Origin: CAZKCI01 sp964584165
GTDB taxonomy: Bacteria; Auribacterota; Erginobacteria; Erginobacterales; CAZKCI01
Reading direction: 5' to 3'
Length of the DNA: 46,443 bases
Assembly (NCBI GenBank): GCA_964584165.1
Contig: CAZOYW010000025.1
Location: 1-46,443 of the forward strand
Shown: positions 25,351 to 33,816 of the stretch, piece by piece
Layout of the letters: every line of letters begins with the position of its first letter
Position numbering within the stretch: the first letter of the stretch is position 1
Position numbers and translations under genes: made by a program
The notes under the pieces: generated by a model
Databases searched by the model: none
The model's input: the letters and a program-made list of their open reading frames with translations, nothing else
What the model was told of the DNA's origin: nothing

Positions 25351-25557
25351 GTAGGGGCGAACTTCATGTTCGCCCGGAGGGCATGTCTGGGCGAACACTA
25401 GGTTCGCCCCTACAAACCGACGGGGGGCCTCTGACGGAGCTGTAGGGGCGAACTTCATGTTCGCCCGGTGGGCATGGCTGGGCGAACACTAGGTTCGCCC
25501 CTACAAACCGACGGGGGGCCTCTGACGGGGCTGTAGGGGCGAACTTCATGTTCGCCC
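25351..25557. repeat. REP array upstream of the RAYT gene: 91-bp tandem inverted pairs
   Basis: Forward REPs with GTAG feet at 25351, 25442 and 25533 are exactly 91 bases apart. Reverse REPs at 25389-25413 and 25480-25504 lie between them. Each pair is a GTAG + GGGGCGAAC-TTCAT-GTTCGCCC hairpin facing GGGCGAAC-ACTAG-GTTCGCCC + CTAC, the arrangement of bacterial interspersed mosaic elements. Confidence 0.9.
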
Positions 25558-25572
25558 GGACGAGGGAGAAGG

Positions 25573-26196
25573 ATGAAAAGCTCCGATTACGATCCCGGTC
25601 TACACCATCGGCGATCCATTCGCCTGCCATGGTACGACTATGCCCGCAAAGGCATGTACTTCGTGACTGTCTGCACGCAAGAGATGAGATGTCTATTCGG
25701 AACGGTCGGAGATCGCCTCATGCATCTAAACGAATCTGGGGAGTGCATAGCCGGAGCTTGGGATGATATTCCCGGCCGTTTCCCCGGCGTCGACTTGGAT
25801 TATTCCGTGGTAATGCCCAACCATATTCACGGTATCGTCATGATCGTTCAGCATACAGCGCGCCAGGATCAATCGGTACGGCAAGGGACGGTGAGTGGGA
25901 TAAGGGGCGAATCTGGTGTTCGCCCCTTCGGAACTTTGCCGGGCTCTCTCTCTCGGATCATACAGGCGTTCAAATCGATCACTACTGGCGCGTATGTCCG
26001 CGGCGTCAAAGATCGCGGCTGGCCCCCTTTCCAGGAAAGATTGTGGCAGAGAGGTTATTTTGAGCACATCATCCGTGACGAGAGGGAGCTTTATCTCATA
26101 AGAAGATATATTGCCGAAAATCCGCGCCGATGGGAGATGGACAACAATAATCCATCCGCTACAGGATCAGAGGATAGAATCCCCTGGGAGGCATAA
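25573..26196 (+). CDS. REP-associated tyrosine transposase (RAYT), Y1/IS200-like HUH family
   Basis: 207 residues, ATG directly after AGAAGG. The HUH motif is M-P-N-H-I-H (H84, H86). The likely nucleophile is Y162 in W-Q-R-G-Y-F-E-H-I-I-R-D, followed by Y-I-A-E-N-P-R-R-W, the typical RAYT ending. Such single-strand DNA transposases bind a GTAG foot and hairpin and are linked to REP dispersal. Here REP arrays lie on both sides (25351-25557, 26211-26528). A 10-bp perfect REP-like hairpin (25902-25928) sits inside the coding sequence and encodes residues 110-119, between the HUH and Tyr motifs, without breaking the frame. GC content is lower than in neighbouring genes, consistent with horizontal origin. 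Confidence 0.92.
   Translation: MKSSDYDPGLHHRRSIRLPWYDYARKGMYFVTVCTQEMRCLFGTVGDRLMHLNESGECIAGAWDDIPGRFPGVDLDYSVVMPNHIHGIVMIVQHTARQDQSVRQGTVSGIRGESGVRPFGTLPGSLSRIIQAFKSITTGAYVRGVKDRGWPPFQERLWQRGYFEHIIRDERELYLIRRYIAENPRRWEMDNNNPSATGSEDRIPWEA
25902..25928 (+). repeat. REP-like hairpin inside the RAYT coding sequence
   Basis: AAGGGGCGAA, 7-base loop, TTCGCCCCTT: a perfect 10-bp stem with the same GGGGCGAA/TTCGCCCC core as the flanking REPs. The foot reads ATAA instead of GTAG. Confidence 0.8.
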
Positions 26197-26210
26197 GGGA
26201 GGACTCGGAC

Positions 26211-26528
26211 GGGCGAACACCCCGATAGATCGGGGCCCCTACGGATCGACGGGGGCGGTTGTGCGGGGCTGTAGGGGCGAACTTCATGTTCGCCCGGAGG
26301 GCATGGCTGGGCGAACACTAGGTTCGCCCCTACAAACTGACGGTGGGCATGGCTGGGCGAACACTAGGTTCGCCCCTACAAACCGACGGTGGGCATGGCT
26401 GGGCGAACACTAGGTTCGCCCCTACAAACCGACGGGGGGCATGGCTGGGCGAACACTAGGTTCGCCCCTACAAACTGACGGTGGGCATGGCTGGGCGAAC
26501 ACCCCCGATCTATCGGGGATGTTCGCCC
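26211..26528. repeat. REP array downstream of the RAYT gene: 46-bp tandem units
   Basis: A degenerate long-form copy (26211-26242), one forward REP (26271-26295), then reverse REPs starting at 26309, 26355, 26401, 26447 and 26493, each exactly 46 bases apart. The last is a long palindrome with CCCCGATCTATCGGGG in the loop. The array ends four bases before the stop codon of the minus-strand gene at 26532. Confidence 0.9.
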
Positions 26529-26531
26529 GGA

Positions 26532-29500
26532 CTATCTCCCCAGAGGGATGTCGCCTTCCCGCCCGAAGACGGTCCGCGTCCGGGACCAGATCGACCAGAG
26601 GCCGCTTGAGGGGCTGAAAACGGCCGGGTCCAAGGCGCCGTCCCCGTCGTAGTCGGCGGGGACGGGGAGATCCTCCTCCCCTCCGAGGATGAGCAGGCGC
26701 GGTTCGCCGCCGCTCATCAGGACCTCCCACTCGCCGGTAGCGGGGCGGAAGAGGCCGGGGTCGGTCTCGCCGTCGAGGTCGTAGTCCCGCGGGACGGGGA
26801 TGTCGCCGGCCGTCCCGAAGAGGAATTGGGTGATACCCCGGACGATCCAGAGGCCGTCGCCCGGGCGGAAGACGGCGAGCTCCGCCCCCTTCTCCCCGTC
26901 GTAGTTCCCGGGGACGGGGATGTCGCCGAGCCTCCCGAACTCGACTTCCGTCTCCCCCTCGGGCGTGAGGAGTCCCGTCCAGACGCCCTCCTCGGGATCG
27001 AAGATCGCGGCCTGGGCCTTCCCCTCTCCCGCGTAATCGGCCGGGACGGGGACGGAGCCCTCGCCGCCCAGGAAACGGCGGGTCAGTCCGCGGACATCCC
27101 AGAGGCCGGCGGCCGGGCGGAAGAAGGCGATCTCCGCCGTCCCGTTCCCGTCGTAGTCGCCGCTCGCCGGGATATCGCCCTCGCCTCCGAAGGCGACCTT
27201 GGTCATCCCCCGGATCAGCCAGAGGCCGGGGGCGGGGCGGAAGACGGCGATCTCGGAGGTGCCGTCCCCATCGTAGTCGCCGCTCTGGAGGACCGGATAG
27301 GAAGGGGTCGGGGGAGGGGAGGGGGTTAGTTCCGGTTCCGGCGGGGGCGTGGACTCCCGGCTTTCCGAGGGGGCGGGCGTCGATTCGCCTTTTTCGGCCG
27401 CGTTTTCGATCGGGGGCGTCGCCGAGGCGGTCGGCGTGGGGGAAGGGGAGGGCGTGGGGGGAGGGGCGCGCGATACGCCCGCCGCCTGCGCGTTGAAAAG
27501 GGAGATGAAAGCGTCCTCTCCTCCGGCCAGTGTCGGCTGGAACGCGCTCGCGGTGGGAAAATCGTCGGACGCGGTCGTCCCGGCGACCAGTACGCCTCCG
27601 AATGGATGGATGGCCAGGGCGAGCCCGATATCCGTCCCGCTCCCGCCCAGGTAGGTGGAGTAGTCCAGCGTGGAGCCGCCGGAGGCGAAGACGGTCAGGA
27701 AAGCGTCTGGGTTAGATCCCTGGCGGCTTGACTGGTAGGGATGGAGAGTCGGGAAATCATCGGATCCGGTTTTCCCGGCGATGAAGCCCCGCCCCGCCCC
27801 GTCCAGGCCCAGTGCGTTAAGGGTGAGCTCATAGCCGGTTCCGCCCAAGAATGTGGAGAAGACGAGGTCCGAACCGGACGATGAGAATCGGGAGAGAAAG
27901 AGATCCGCCTCCCCGTTCAACGTCGCCTGGTAGGCGTTCCGCGTGGGAAAGTCGGGGGAGTTCGTCGCTCCGGCGACGAAGGCGTCTCCGAGGCTGTTCC
28001 GGGCCAGGGACACGGCGACGTCCCCGCCCGCCCCGCCGAGGTATGTCGAAAAAAGGAGGGCGGACCCGGACGACGAAAGCCGGGAGACCAGTGCGTCGAA
28101 ATCTCCGCGGAGGGATGCCTGATACGAAGATCGCGTAGGAAAATCGGCGGAGCCGGTGGTGCCGGCCACGATGGCGGAGCCGTCGGGGCTAAGGGCGATC
28201 CCTTCTGCAATCTCAAAGTTGCTTCCTCCCAGATACGTAGAGAAATCGAGAGTGCTTCCCGCGGAGGAGAACCGCGTTACGAACAGGTTGGACATGCCGG
28301 AGAGCGAGGACTGATAGGGAGAGACGGTGGGGAAGTCCGGGGAATATGTTTGCCCCAGGACGAAAGCCCGGAAGGAGGAATCGACGGCCAGCCCCTTCCC
28401 TAGGCTGGTCCCGTTTCCTCCCAAATAGGTCGAGTAGAGCAAGGTGGCGCCGGAAGAATCGAACTTCACCAGGAACGCTGCTGCACTGCCGCCCTGGCTC
28501 GATTGGTAGGGATTCTTCGTCGGGAAATCGATGGAGGCGGTGTCTCCCGTGAGGTAGACCGCCCGCGCGGGATCGACGGCGATAGAACAGCAGTGATCCG
28601 AATCGGACCCTCCCAGGAATGTGGAGAAGATCAGGTTGGAGCCTGATGATGAGAACTTGGAGAGGAAGAGGTCGGAGAGGCCTTCCCGGCCGCCTTGATA
28701 TGCCGCCGTGGTCGGGAAATCGGCCGATTCGGTGTCTCCGGCGACGTAAATACAGCCGATATTGTCTACGGATATCGTTACCGCTTCGTCCTTGTCCGTC
28801 CCTCCCAGATAGGTCGACCAGGCGGGGCCGAGGAAGGGGGGAGAAGCGGAGGGACGGGGCGATGGGGACGGTGAGGGCGAGGGAGCAGCGGTGGGAGAAG
28901 CGGAAGGCTGGGGAGAGGGGGTCCTCACGGGCGTGGGCGTCCGCGTGGGGGGAGCGGTCTTGACGGGGACGGGCGTGCGGGACTTGGGCGCCGTCGGCGA
29001 GGGGGAGGCTCCGGGCGCGGTGGGGCTGGGAGTGGGGACGCCGGCCGCCGGCGGCGTCGGCGTGGGGGCGGGAGGGGTGTTGACCGGGGTCGCCCAGTAG
29101 TTGAACCAGTCGCCTCCGGACGAGGAGGAGGACGAGGAAGAGGGCGTCTTCGCGGCGTCGGGGGAGGTCGGACCGGCCCGGGGCGACCCGCTCGCTCCGG
29201 GCGAACCGGAGGGGGAGCCGGACGGCGATCCGGATGGCGAACCCGATGGCGTTGGCGCTTTGCCCGGCTGGTTATCCACCGCCGGTTTGGGAGGCGGCTC
29301 GGCGGGCTTCTCCTCGGGAGGGGCGGGTTCCTCGGGAGGCTCCTCGGGCGGTTCCGGCTCCGGCGGAGGCTGTTCGGGAGGAGGCGGCTCTTCGCGGACC
29401 TCGGGCGGGGGAGGGGGCGGCTCGGGGAGAGGCGGGCCGGGTTCCTGGACGACGATCAGGGGGCGCGCCTTCCCGCCCGGGGCCTTCGGGGCGGGTTTAG

Positions 29501-29867
29501 CCGCGGACTTCGTCGGGCGGGGGCTGACCGTGATGTTGAAGAGGAGGCGGGAGAGGTTGGCTTGAGCGTCCTCGGCCTGGATGACCAGCCAGAGGTACCT
29601 CCCGACCTGGTTGGGCTGGGGCGTCCAGCGGAAGGTCTGGGTGGCGGGGTCGAAGGAGGCCCCGGGGGGGAAGAGGTTATGCGTGTAGACGAGCTTGCCG
29701 TTCGCCCCCGCTTCGGCTTTGACCGCAAAGGTGAGCGTCTCCCCGGCGACGGCTTCGAAGGTCTTGGGGTAGAGGGAGTAGTCCCAGGCCGGGGCGGCCG
29801 CCTTCCCGGAGTCGGCGGCCGCCGCCGGAAAGAGGAGCGCCGCGAAAAGGAGGGCCGATCCGTGCAT
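26532..29867 (-). CDS. Large secreted protein: Ig-like domain, Pro-rich region, seven SBBP repeats, six-repeat propeller-like module
   Basis: 1111 residues. Signal peptide 1-20; residues 35-120 look like a cadherin/Ig-type domain (P-P-G-A-S-F-D-P-A-T-Q-T-F-R-W-T-P). A Pro/Glu/Ser-rich stretch (130-345) includes tandem G-S-P-S units. Seven SBBP (beta-propeller) repeats follow (S-T-[YF]-L-G-G ... D-F-P-T ... Y-Q), about 345-785, enough for one seven-bladed propeller. After a P-T-P-S linker, six D-Y-D-G-D-G repeats (about 860-1105) end in D-I-P-L-G-R, the same closing pattern as in the genes at 654 and 19149. Two propellers joined by flexible linkers suggest an extracellular adhesin. The start is preceded by a heptamer array; the stop abuts a REP array. 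Confidence 0.82.
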   Translation of the reverse strand: MHGSALLFAALLFPAAAADSGKAAAPAWDYSLYPKTFEAVAGETLTFAVKAEAGANGKLVYTHNLFPPGASFDPATQTFRWTPQPNQVGRYLWLVIQAEDAQANLSRLLFNITVSPRPTKSAAKPAPKAPGGKARPLIVVQEPGPPLPEPPPPPPEVREEPPPPEQPPPEPEPPEEPPEEPAPPEEKPAEPPPKPAVDNQPGKAPTPSGSPSGSPSGSPSGSPGASGSPRAGPTSPDAAKTPSSSSSSSSGGDWFNYWATPVNTPPAPTPTPPAAGVPTPSPTAPGASPSPTAPKSRTPVPVKTAPPTRTPTPVRTPSPQPSASPTAAPSPSPSPSPRPSASPPFLGPAWSTYLGGTDKDEAVTISVDNIGCIYVAGDTESADFPTTAAYQGGREGLSDLFLSKFSSSGSNLIFSTFLGGSDSDHCCSIAVDPARAVYLTGDTASIDFPTKNPYQSSQGGSAAAFLVKFDSSGATLLYSTYLGGNGTSLGKGLAVDSSFRAFVLGQTYSPDFPTVSPYQSSLSGMSNLFVTRFSSAGSTLDFSTYLGGSNFEIAEGIALSPDGSAIVAGTTGSADFPTRSSYQASLRGDFDALVSRLSSSGSALLFSTYLGGAGGDVAVSLARNSLGDAFVAGATNSPDFPTRNAYQATLNGEADLFLSRFSSSGSDLVFSTFLGGTGYELTLNALGLDGAGRGFIAGKTGSDDFPTLHPYQSSRQGSNPDAFLTVFASGGSTLDYSTYLGGSGTDIGLALAIHPFGGVLVAGTTASDDFPTASAFQPTLAGGEDAFISLFNAQAAGVSRAPPPTPSPSPTPTASATPPIENAAEKGESTPAPSESRESTPPPEPELTPSPPPTPSYPVLQSGDYDGDGTSEIAVFRPAPGLWLIRGMTKVAFGGEGDIPASGDYDGNGTAEIAFFRPAAGLWDVRGLTRRFLGGEGSVPVPADYAGEGKAQAAIFDPEEGVWTGLLTPEGETEVEFGRLGDIPVPGNYDGEKGAELAVFRPGDGLWIVRGITQFLFGTAGDIPVPRDYDLDGETDPGLFRPATGEWEVLMSGGEPRLLILGGEEDLPVPADYDGDGALDPAVFSPSSGLWSIWSRTRTVFGREGDIPLGR

Positions 29868-29887
29868 CGCGTCCGTGGGGAGAGGAG

Positions 29888-30003
29888 GATCTCAGATCTC
29901 AAATCTCAAATCTCAGATCTCGGTTCTCGGATCTCAGATCTCAGATCTCGAATCTCAGAACTCAGATCTCAAATTTCAGATCTCAAATCTCAGATCTTAG
30001 ATA
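29888..30003. repeat. Heptamer array, about 16 units (GATCTGA on the minus strand)
   Basis: Minus-strand units GATCTGA with variants GATTTGA, GTTCTGA, GATTCGA and GATCCGA. Fills the gap between the stop of the FecR gene (30006) and the start of the propeller protein gene (29867). TGA occurs in nearly every unit, hence in all three frames. Confidence 0.85.
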
Positions 30004-30005
30004 GA

Positions 30006-31142
30006 TTATTTCCCCAGCGCCTCCTTTGCTCTCTCGGCCTCCGGTCCCTCCCGGACCCGCTTCAAGACCTCGCCAAAGGCGCGGCGGGAGAGCTTGTCGT
30101 GGATGAGGCCGATCGCCGCCTGAGCGAGGGAGGAGTGCTCGGGGTCGCCCTCCCGGGCCGCCTCCTCGAAATAGGCGATCGCCTCTTTCGGGCGGTCGAG
30201 GAGAGCCCAGTACTGGGCGCCGATGAGGAGCTTCAGGGGCGCCTCCGCCCGCCGGTCCGGGATTTTCTCCAGGGCCTCCTTCAGCATCTTGATGGAAACC
30301 TCGTAGTCGCCGTCTCGCGCGGTTTCGCTCGCCTTGAGGAGGAGTTTGTAGACGTCGAGCGGCGCCGATTCGCTGACGTAGAGGCCGCAGGGCATCAGGA
30401 GCTCGTCCACCCGCCGGGGGGAATCGGAGAGGATGAGGGAGACCGGCCTTTCCGTCCCCTCGTCCGGCGCCGGGCGCCGCACCTCCCCGGCGGCCAGCCC
30501 GGTCTCGGCGATCTCCTCCCGCAGAGCCTTCGCCCGGGGGAGCGGGAGGGGAACGGGCAGGGGGGCGTTCCCCTCGCCGGACCAGTTCCAGGAGAGGCCG
30601 GCGGTGACGGCGACCGGGCCGAAAGGCTCGCCGCCGTTTCCCGCGATCTCGACCTCGCCGCTTTCCACGGCCACCGCGACGGCGTCGCCGGGACCCGCCG
30701 AGACGGAGAAGGCAGTCCCGCGCGCCGTCAGCCGCGTCCGCGCCGTTTCGACGACGAGGCTGCTCCCCGTGAAGTCGGCGAAGGTGGCCGCCCAAATCCG
30801 CCCTTCCTTGAGATGGAAGGCCCGCTCCTTTCCGGCCGCCGGACGGAGCGAGAGGATGGAGTCGTTCCCGATCCGCAGGGCGTAGAGCCGCTCTTCCCCG
30901 AGGTTGATCGACCCTCCCGGACCGGTGAAAATGGCCGCTCCCTCCGGGAGCGCCGTGCCCGGCGCCGCTTTCTCCCAGGCGGCTGTCGCGGGATGGTAGG
31001 TCTCGGCCGCTCCCCGGGCGGAGATGATCCGAACGCCGCTCGCCTCCGGATGAGCCTGTCTCCGGAGGAGGAAGAAAGCCGCGCCCGCGACGACGAGGAC
31101 GCCCGCGGCGGCGAACAGGAAGGATGCGTTTCTCTTGGTCAT
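30006..31142 (-). CDS. FecR-domain membrane protein with TPR-like C-terminus
   Basis: 378 residues from ATG 31142. A single N-terminal transmembrane helix (8-26: S-F-L-F-A-A-A-G-V-L-V-V-A-G) leaves the rest in the periplasm. Residues 70-190 match the FecR domain (T-A-R-T-R-L-T-A-R-G-T-A-F-S-V, then V-E-S-G-E-V-E-I-A). Residues 265-375 are helical and TPR-like (Y-E-V-S-I-K-M-L-K-E-A-L-E-K; A-I-A-Y-F-E-E-A-A). Classical FecR proteins relay a signal to an ECF sigma factor through a cytoplasmic N-terminus; here that part is only seven residues and no sigma gene adjoins, so a structural or scaffold role is equally likely. It follows the oxidoreductase gene after 56 bases. Confidence 0.75.
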   Translation of the reverse strand: MTKRNASFLFAAAGVLVVAGAAFFLLRRQAHPEASGVRIISARGAAETYHPATAAWEKAAPGTALPEGAAIFTGPGGSINLGEERLYALRIGNDSILSLRPAAGKERAFHLKEGRIWAATFADFTGSSLVVETARTRLTARGTAFSVSAGPGDAVAVAVESGEVEIAGNGGEPFGPVAVTAGLSWNWSGEGNAPLPVPLPLPRAKALREEIAETGLAAGEVRRPAPDEGTERPVSLILSDSPRRVDELLMPCGLYVSESAPLDVYKLLLKASETARDGDYEVSIKMLKEALEKIPDRRAEAPLKLLIGAQYWALLDRPKEAIAYFEEAAREGDPEHSSLAQAAIGLIHDKLSRRAFGEVLKRVREGPEAERAKEALGK

Positions 31143-31198
31143 ATTGTCTGACTGATCGCTGGTATATACGTCGTGAACCGGCGGATCGTTCGGGCCGT

Positions 31199-31900
31199 TT
31201 ATCTCCGGTCGTCCGCGGTATGTCGCTGCTCCTTCCAGGGGTCGGCGAGGTTGCTGTAGCCGTTCTCCTCCCAGAAGCCCCGCCGGTCTTCCGGGAGAAG
31301 GGTGATCCGGTTCACCCACTTGGCGGACTTGTAGGCGTAGAGGGGCGGGACGACGAGCCTTAAGGGACCTCCGAACATCCGGGGGAGCGGCTTCCCCCGG
31401 TAGCCGTCGGCGAGGATGACGTCGGGACGCCGGGCGGTCGCGAGGGGGAAGTTCGTGGAGTATCCCCCGTAGCACTCGGCGAAGACGAAGCGCGCCTCCG
31501 CCTTGACCCCGGCCCGGTCCAGGAGGTCGCCCAGGCGGACCCCACGCCAGGGGGCGTCCTTGACCGACCAGGTGGTGACGCAGTGGAAGTCGACGACGAA
31601 GTCGGCGTGGGGGAGGGACTGGAACTCGTTCCAGGAGAAGGAGAGAGGTTTTTCGACCAGTCCGTCGATCGCCAGACGCCAGTCCTTCTCGTCGATCGGC
31701 GGCCTTCCCCCGGCGCTGTATTCGATCAGCTCCGCCACCCAATCCTGTCCCGGGGGGAGGCGGGGATCGCGGGGGGAGGACATCCCGAAAGCCAGATCAT
31801 TCCAGGGCAGTATCTTGGTCACGGCTCCTCCGAGGAGGGCGGCGAGGGCGGCGAGAAACCGTCGCCGGTTCAAAGCAAGTCTGTTCGTGCTCGGCGGCAA
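31199..31900 (-). CDS. Tat-exported molybdopterin-dependent oxidoreductase (sulfite oxidase/MsrP-like)
   Basis: 233 residues from TTG 31900; TTG 31873 is the alternative and would start right at the Tat motif N-R-R-R-F-L-A-A. Residues 50-225 form the oxidoreductase molybdopterin-binding domain; C107 in F-H-C-V-T-T-W-S is the expected molybdenum ligand, and E-C-Y-G-G-Y-S-T and G-G-P-L-R-L-V-V-P are conserved family segments. Relatives include MsrP (repair of oxidised Met in periplasmic proteins) and sulfite oxidase-like enzymes. No MsrQ-type haem partner is next to it. TATAAT lies eight bases before TTG 31900, which favours that start as leaderless. Confidence 0.85.
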   Translation of the reverse strand: MPPSTNRLALNRRRFLAALAALLGGAVTKILPWNDLAFGMSSPRDPRLPPGQDWVAELIEYSAGGRPPIDEKDWRLAIDGLVEKPLSFSWNEFQSLPHADFVVDFHCVTTWSVKDAPWRGVRLGDLLDRAGVKAEARFVFAECYGGYSTNFPLATARRPDVILADGYRGKPLPRMFGGPLRLVVPPLYAYKSAKWVNRITLLPEDRRGFWEENGYSNLADPWKEQRHTADDRR

Positions 31901-31908
31901 GATGGTCG

Positions 31909-31914
31909 ATTATA
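31909..31914 (-). promoter_or_regulatory. TATAAT box eight bases before the oxidoreductase start
   Basis: An exact TATAAT on the minus strand, eight bases before TTG 31900; no Shine-Dalgarno sequence and no clear -35. Confidence 0.45.
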
Positions 31915-31948
31915 TCCCGGAAACAGGGATCCGCATAGATCGATGTCT

Positions 31949-31978
31949 GTAGGCGCGGACCTTCAGGTCCGCGTCTAC
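31949..31978. repeat. REP family 2 element with GTAG foot at both ends
   Basis: GTAG, then GCGCGGACC-TTCA-GGTCCGCGT, then CTAC: a nearly perfect 30-base palindrome. Same core as 559-581 and 36621-36646. Lies between the oxidoreductase start and the GH114-like gene stop. Confidence 0.75.
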
Positions 31979-32005
31979 GAAGGATTGCCGAGCCATCTCC
32001 CGCCG

Positions 32006-33808
32006 CTAGTAGTCCTGCGGCTCGTATCCGAAGGGATACGGCGTCTTCGAGAGGCGGGAGAGGGAGCGGCGCGTGCAGTAGGGGACGAAGCCCTCCTGGG
32101 GGGCGAGGTTGGAATAGACCTCGCTCGCCCGGTTGTTCCCGCCGACGTCCTGGGCGTATTCGATGCAAAAGATGGGGAGGTGCCCCTTCATCGGCGCGAG
32201 GTAGGCGAGGAGTGCCTCCGTCCAACCCGGATAGACCTTGTCGGTGGGCGTGTTATACCCCTCCGGGTCGTCCCAGTCGTCGAAGCCGCCGTCCCCCTCG
32301 AACCAGATCCCTTCCTGGGAGATGGCGTCGACCGCCGAGAGGTAGCGGGAAGGATTCTCTTCGTAGAGGTCGGGGGCGTTCTGGGCGACGACCAGGTAGC
32401 CGGCGTCGGCGAGCGGAGAACCCTCCCGCCCGTAGGACCGGATCCCCTCGATCAAGTCAAGCATCGCTTCCGCCGGGTCCACCCCCTCCGCCTCGGCCCG
32501 CGCCGCGACCGTTTCGTCGGAGAAGCCATCGACCCAGTCCAGGTAGATCCCGTCGAAGCCGTTCTCCAGGGAGACGCCGACCTGGCTCTTCCCGCCGGAC
32601 CCGGAGATCACGATCTTTCGCCAGTCGGGATACCAGTAGGCGACGGGGTAGCACCCGCTCCAGCCGTCGGGGTCGGCGCAGACGATCCAGGATGGGTTTC
32701 CCACCTCCCATCCGCTCTGCCAATACCAGCGCCAGTCCTCGGCCTGGCCGACGTCCGAGTAGGCGAGGATGATCGGGTTCTTGTGGCAGTTCGCGATGAC
32801 GTAGTTCCTGATGTCGCGGACGAGTCCGGCGATGTCGAAGGACTCCTCCCCCCGCTCGGTGACCACCGGCTCCAGGACGTACAGGTCGAAGTGCGAGCCC
32901 ACGAGCGCTTCCCGCTGTTCGGCGGTGTTGACGTTCATGATGTTGTAGGCGAAGTGGGCGACCTCGGAGAGGCGGACGGGGCGGACGCGCCCGGCGCTTC
33001 CGGTGGCGGGGCGATCGCCCCGTCCCCCGAAGCTCTCCCGGCCGCCGCCCCGCCAGGCCCAGCGCGCCGACTCGCTCCGGAAGACGACGGGGACCTGCTC
33101 GCCGCCGGGCGGGCCGAAGGCGAGCGCCCAGTCGGCCGGTTCTCCGAAATAGAAGCGGGTGACGGACCGCCCGGCCCACAGGCCAGAACCCGGGCGGAAG
33201 ACGGTAGGGATCGCGGCGTTTCTCCCCGCCCAGCGGAAGGGGAGGGGGACGTCGCCGGCGGAGCCGAAATAGATGCGGGTGAGGCCGCGGAGGGACCAGA
33301 GCCCTCCGGCGGGGCGGAAGACCGCGGCTTCGTCCCGCCCCTCCGCGCGCCAGTCTCCCGGGACGGGGAGGTCGCCGGAGGCCCCGAAGGAGAAGCGGGT
33401 GAGTCCGCGGACGGCCCAAAGGGCGTCGGCGGGGCGGAAGACCGCGGCTTCGCCCCGCCCCTCAGCGCGCCAGTCTCCCGGGACGGGGAGGTCGCCGGAG
33501 GCCCCGAAGGAGAAGCGAGTGCGGCCGCGGACCGCCCAGAGGGCGTTGGCGGGGCGGAAGATCCCGGCCTCGCTCGTCCCGTCCCCGTCGTAGTCGCCGG
33601 GAGCGGGTCGGTCGCCCTCCTCCCCCAGGAAGAAGGCGGTGAGGCCCCGGATCCTCCAGAGCCCGGTCGCGGGGCGGAAGGAGGCGATCTCCGCCGTCCC
33701 GTCGCCGTCGTAGTCGACGGCGGGGAGGGCGAGCGTCTCCTGGGCGGAAAGGAGCGCGGGATCAAGGAGGGGGATCGCCGCGGCCGCGACCGTGAGGAAG
33801 CTTTTCAT
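32006..33808 (-). CDS. Secreted GH114/TM1410-like TIM-barrel protein with N-terminal six-repeat propeller-like module
   Basis: 600 residues from ATG 33808, which opens the signal peptide (M-K-S-F-L-T-V-A-A-A). Six propeller-type repeats occupy about 27-265; repeats 3 and 4 are recent copies (near-identical 120-base DNA repeats), and repeats 3-6 have lost the D-Y-D-G-D-G loop. Residues 285-590 resemble GH114/TM1410 proteins: A-Y-S-D-V-G-Q-A-E-D-W-R, Y-W-Y-P-D-W-R-K, G-F-D-G-I-Y-L-D-W-V-D, with the last Asp the probable catalytic residue. Family members are endo-alpha-1,4-polygalactosaminidases acting on exopolysaccharide, or are uncharacterised. The module is N-terminal here but C-terminal in three other proteins. 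The promoter-like TATATT is eight bases before the start. Confidence 0.82.
   Translation of the reverse strand: MKSFLTVAAAAIPLLDPALLSAQETLALPAVDYDGDGTAEIASFRPATGLWRIRGLTAFFLGEEGDRPAPGDYDGDGTSEAGIFRPANALWAVRGRTRFSFGASGDLPVPGDWRAEGRGEAAVFRPADALWAVRGLTRFSFGASGDLPVPGDWRAEGRDEAAVFRPAGGLWSLRGLTRIYFGSAGDVPLPFRWAGRNAAIPTVFRPGSGLWAGRSVTRFYFGEPADWALAFGPPGGEQVPVVFRSESARWAWRGGGRESFGGRGDRPATGSAGRVRPVRLSEVAHFAYNIMNVNTAEQREALVGSHFDLYVLEPVVTERGEESFDIAGLVRDIRNYVIANCHKNPIILAYSDVGQAEDWRWYWQSGWEVGNPSWIVCADPDGWSGCYPVAYWYPDWRKIVISGSGGKSQVGVSLENGFDGIYLDWVDGFSDETVAARAEAEGVDPAEAMLDLIEGIRSYGREGSPLADAGYLVVAQNAPDLYEENPSRYLSAVDAISQEGIWFEGDGGFDDWDDPEGYNTPTDKVYPGWTEALLAYLAPMKGHLPIFCIEYAQDVGGNNRASEVYSNLAPQEGFVPYCTRRSLSRLSKTPYPFGYEPQDY
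33310..33549. repeat. Two near-identical 120-bp tandem repeats inside the GH114-like gene
   Basis: 33310-33429 and 33430-33549 differ at only a few positions. Each encodes one propeller repeat (D-W-R-A-E-G-R-x-E-A-A-V-F-R-P), showing recent repeat duplication. Confidence 0.85.
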
Positions 33809-33816
33809 CCCAAGGA

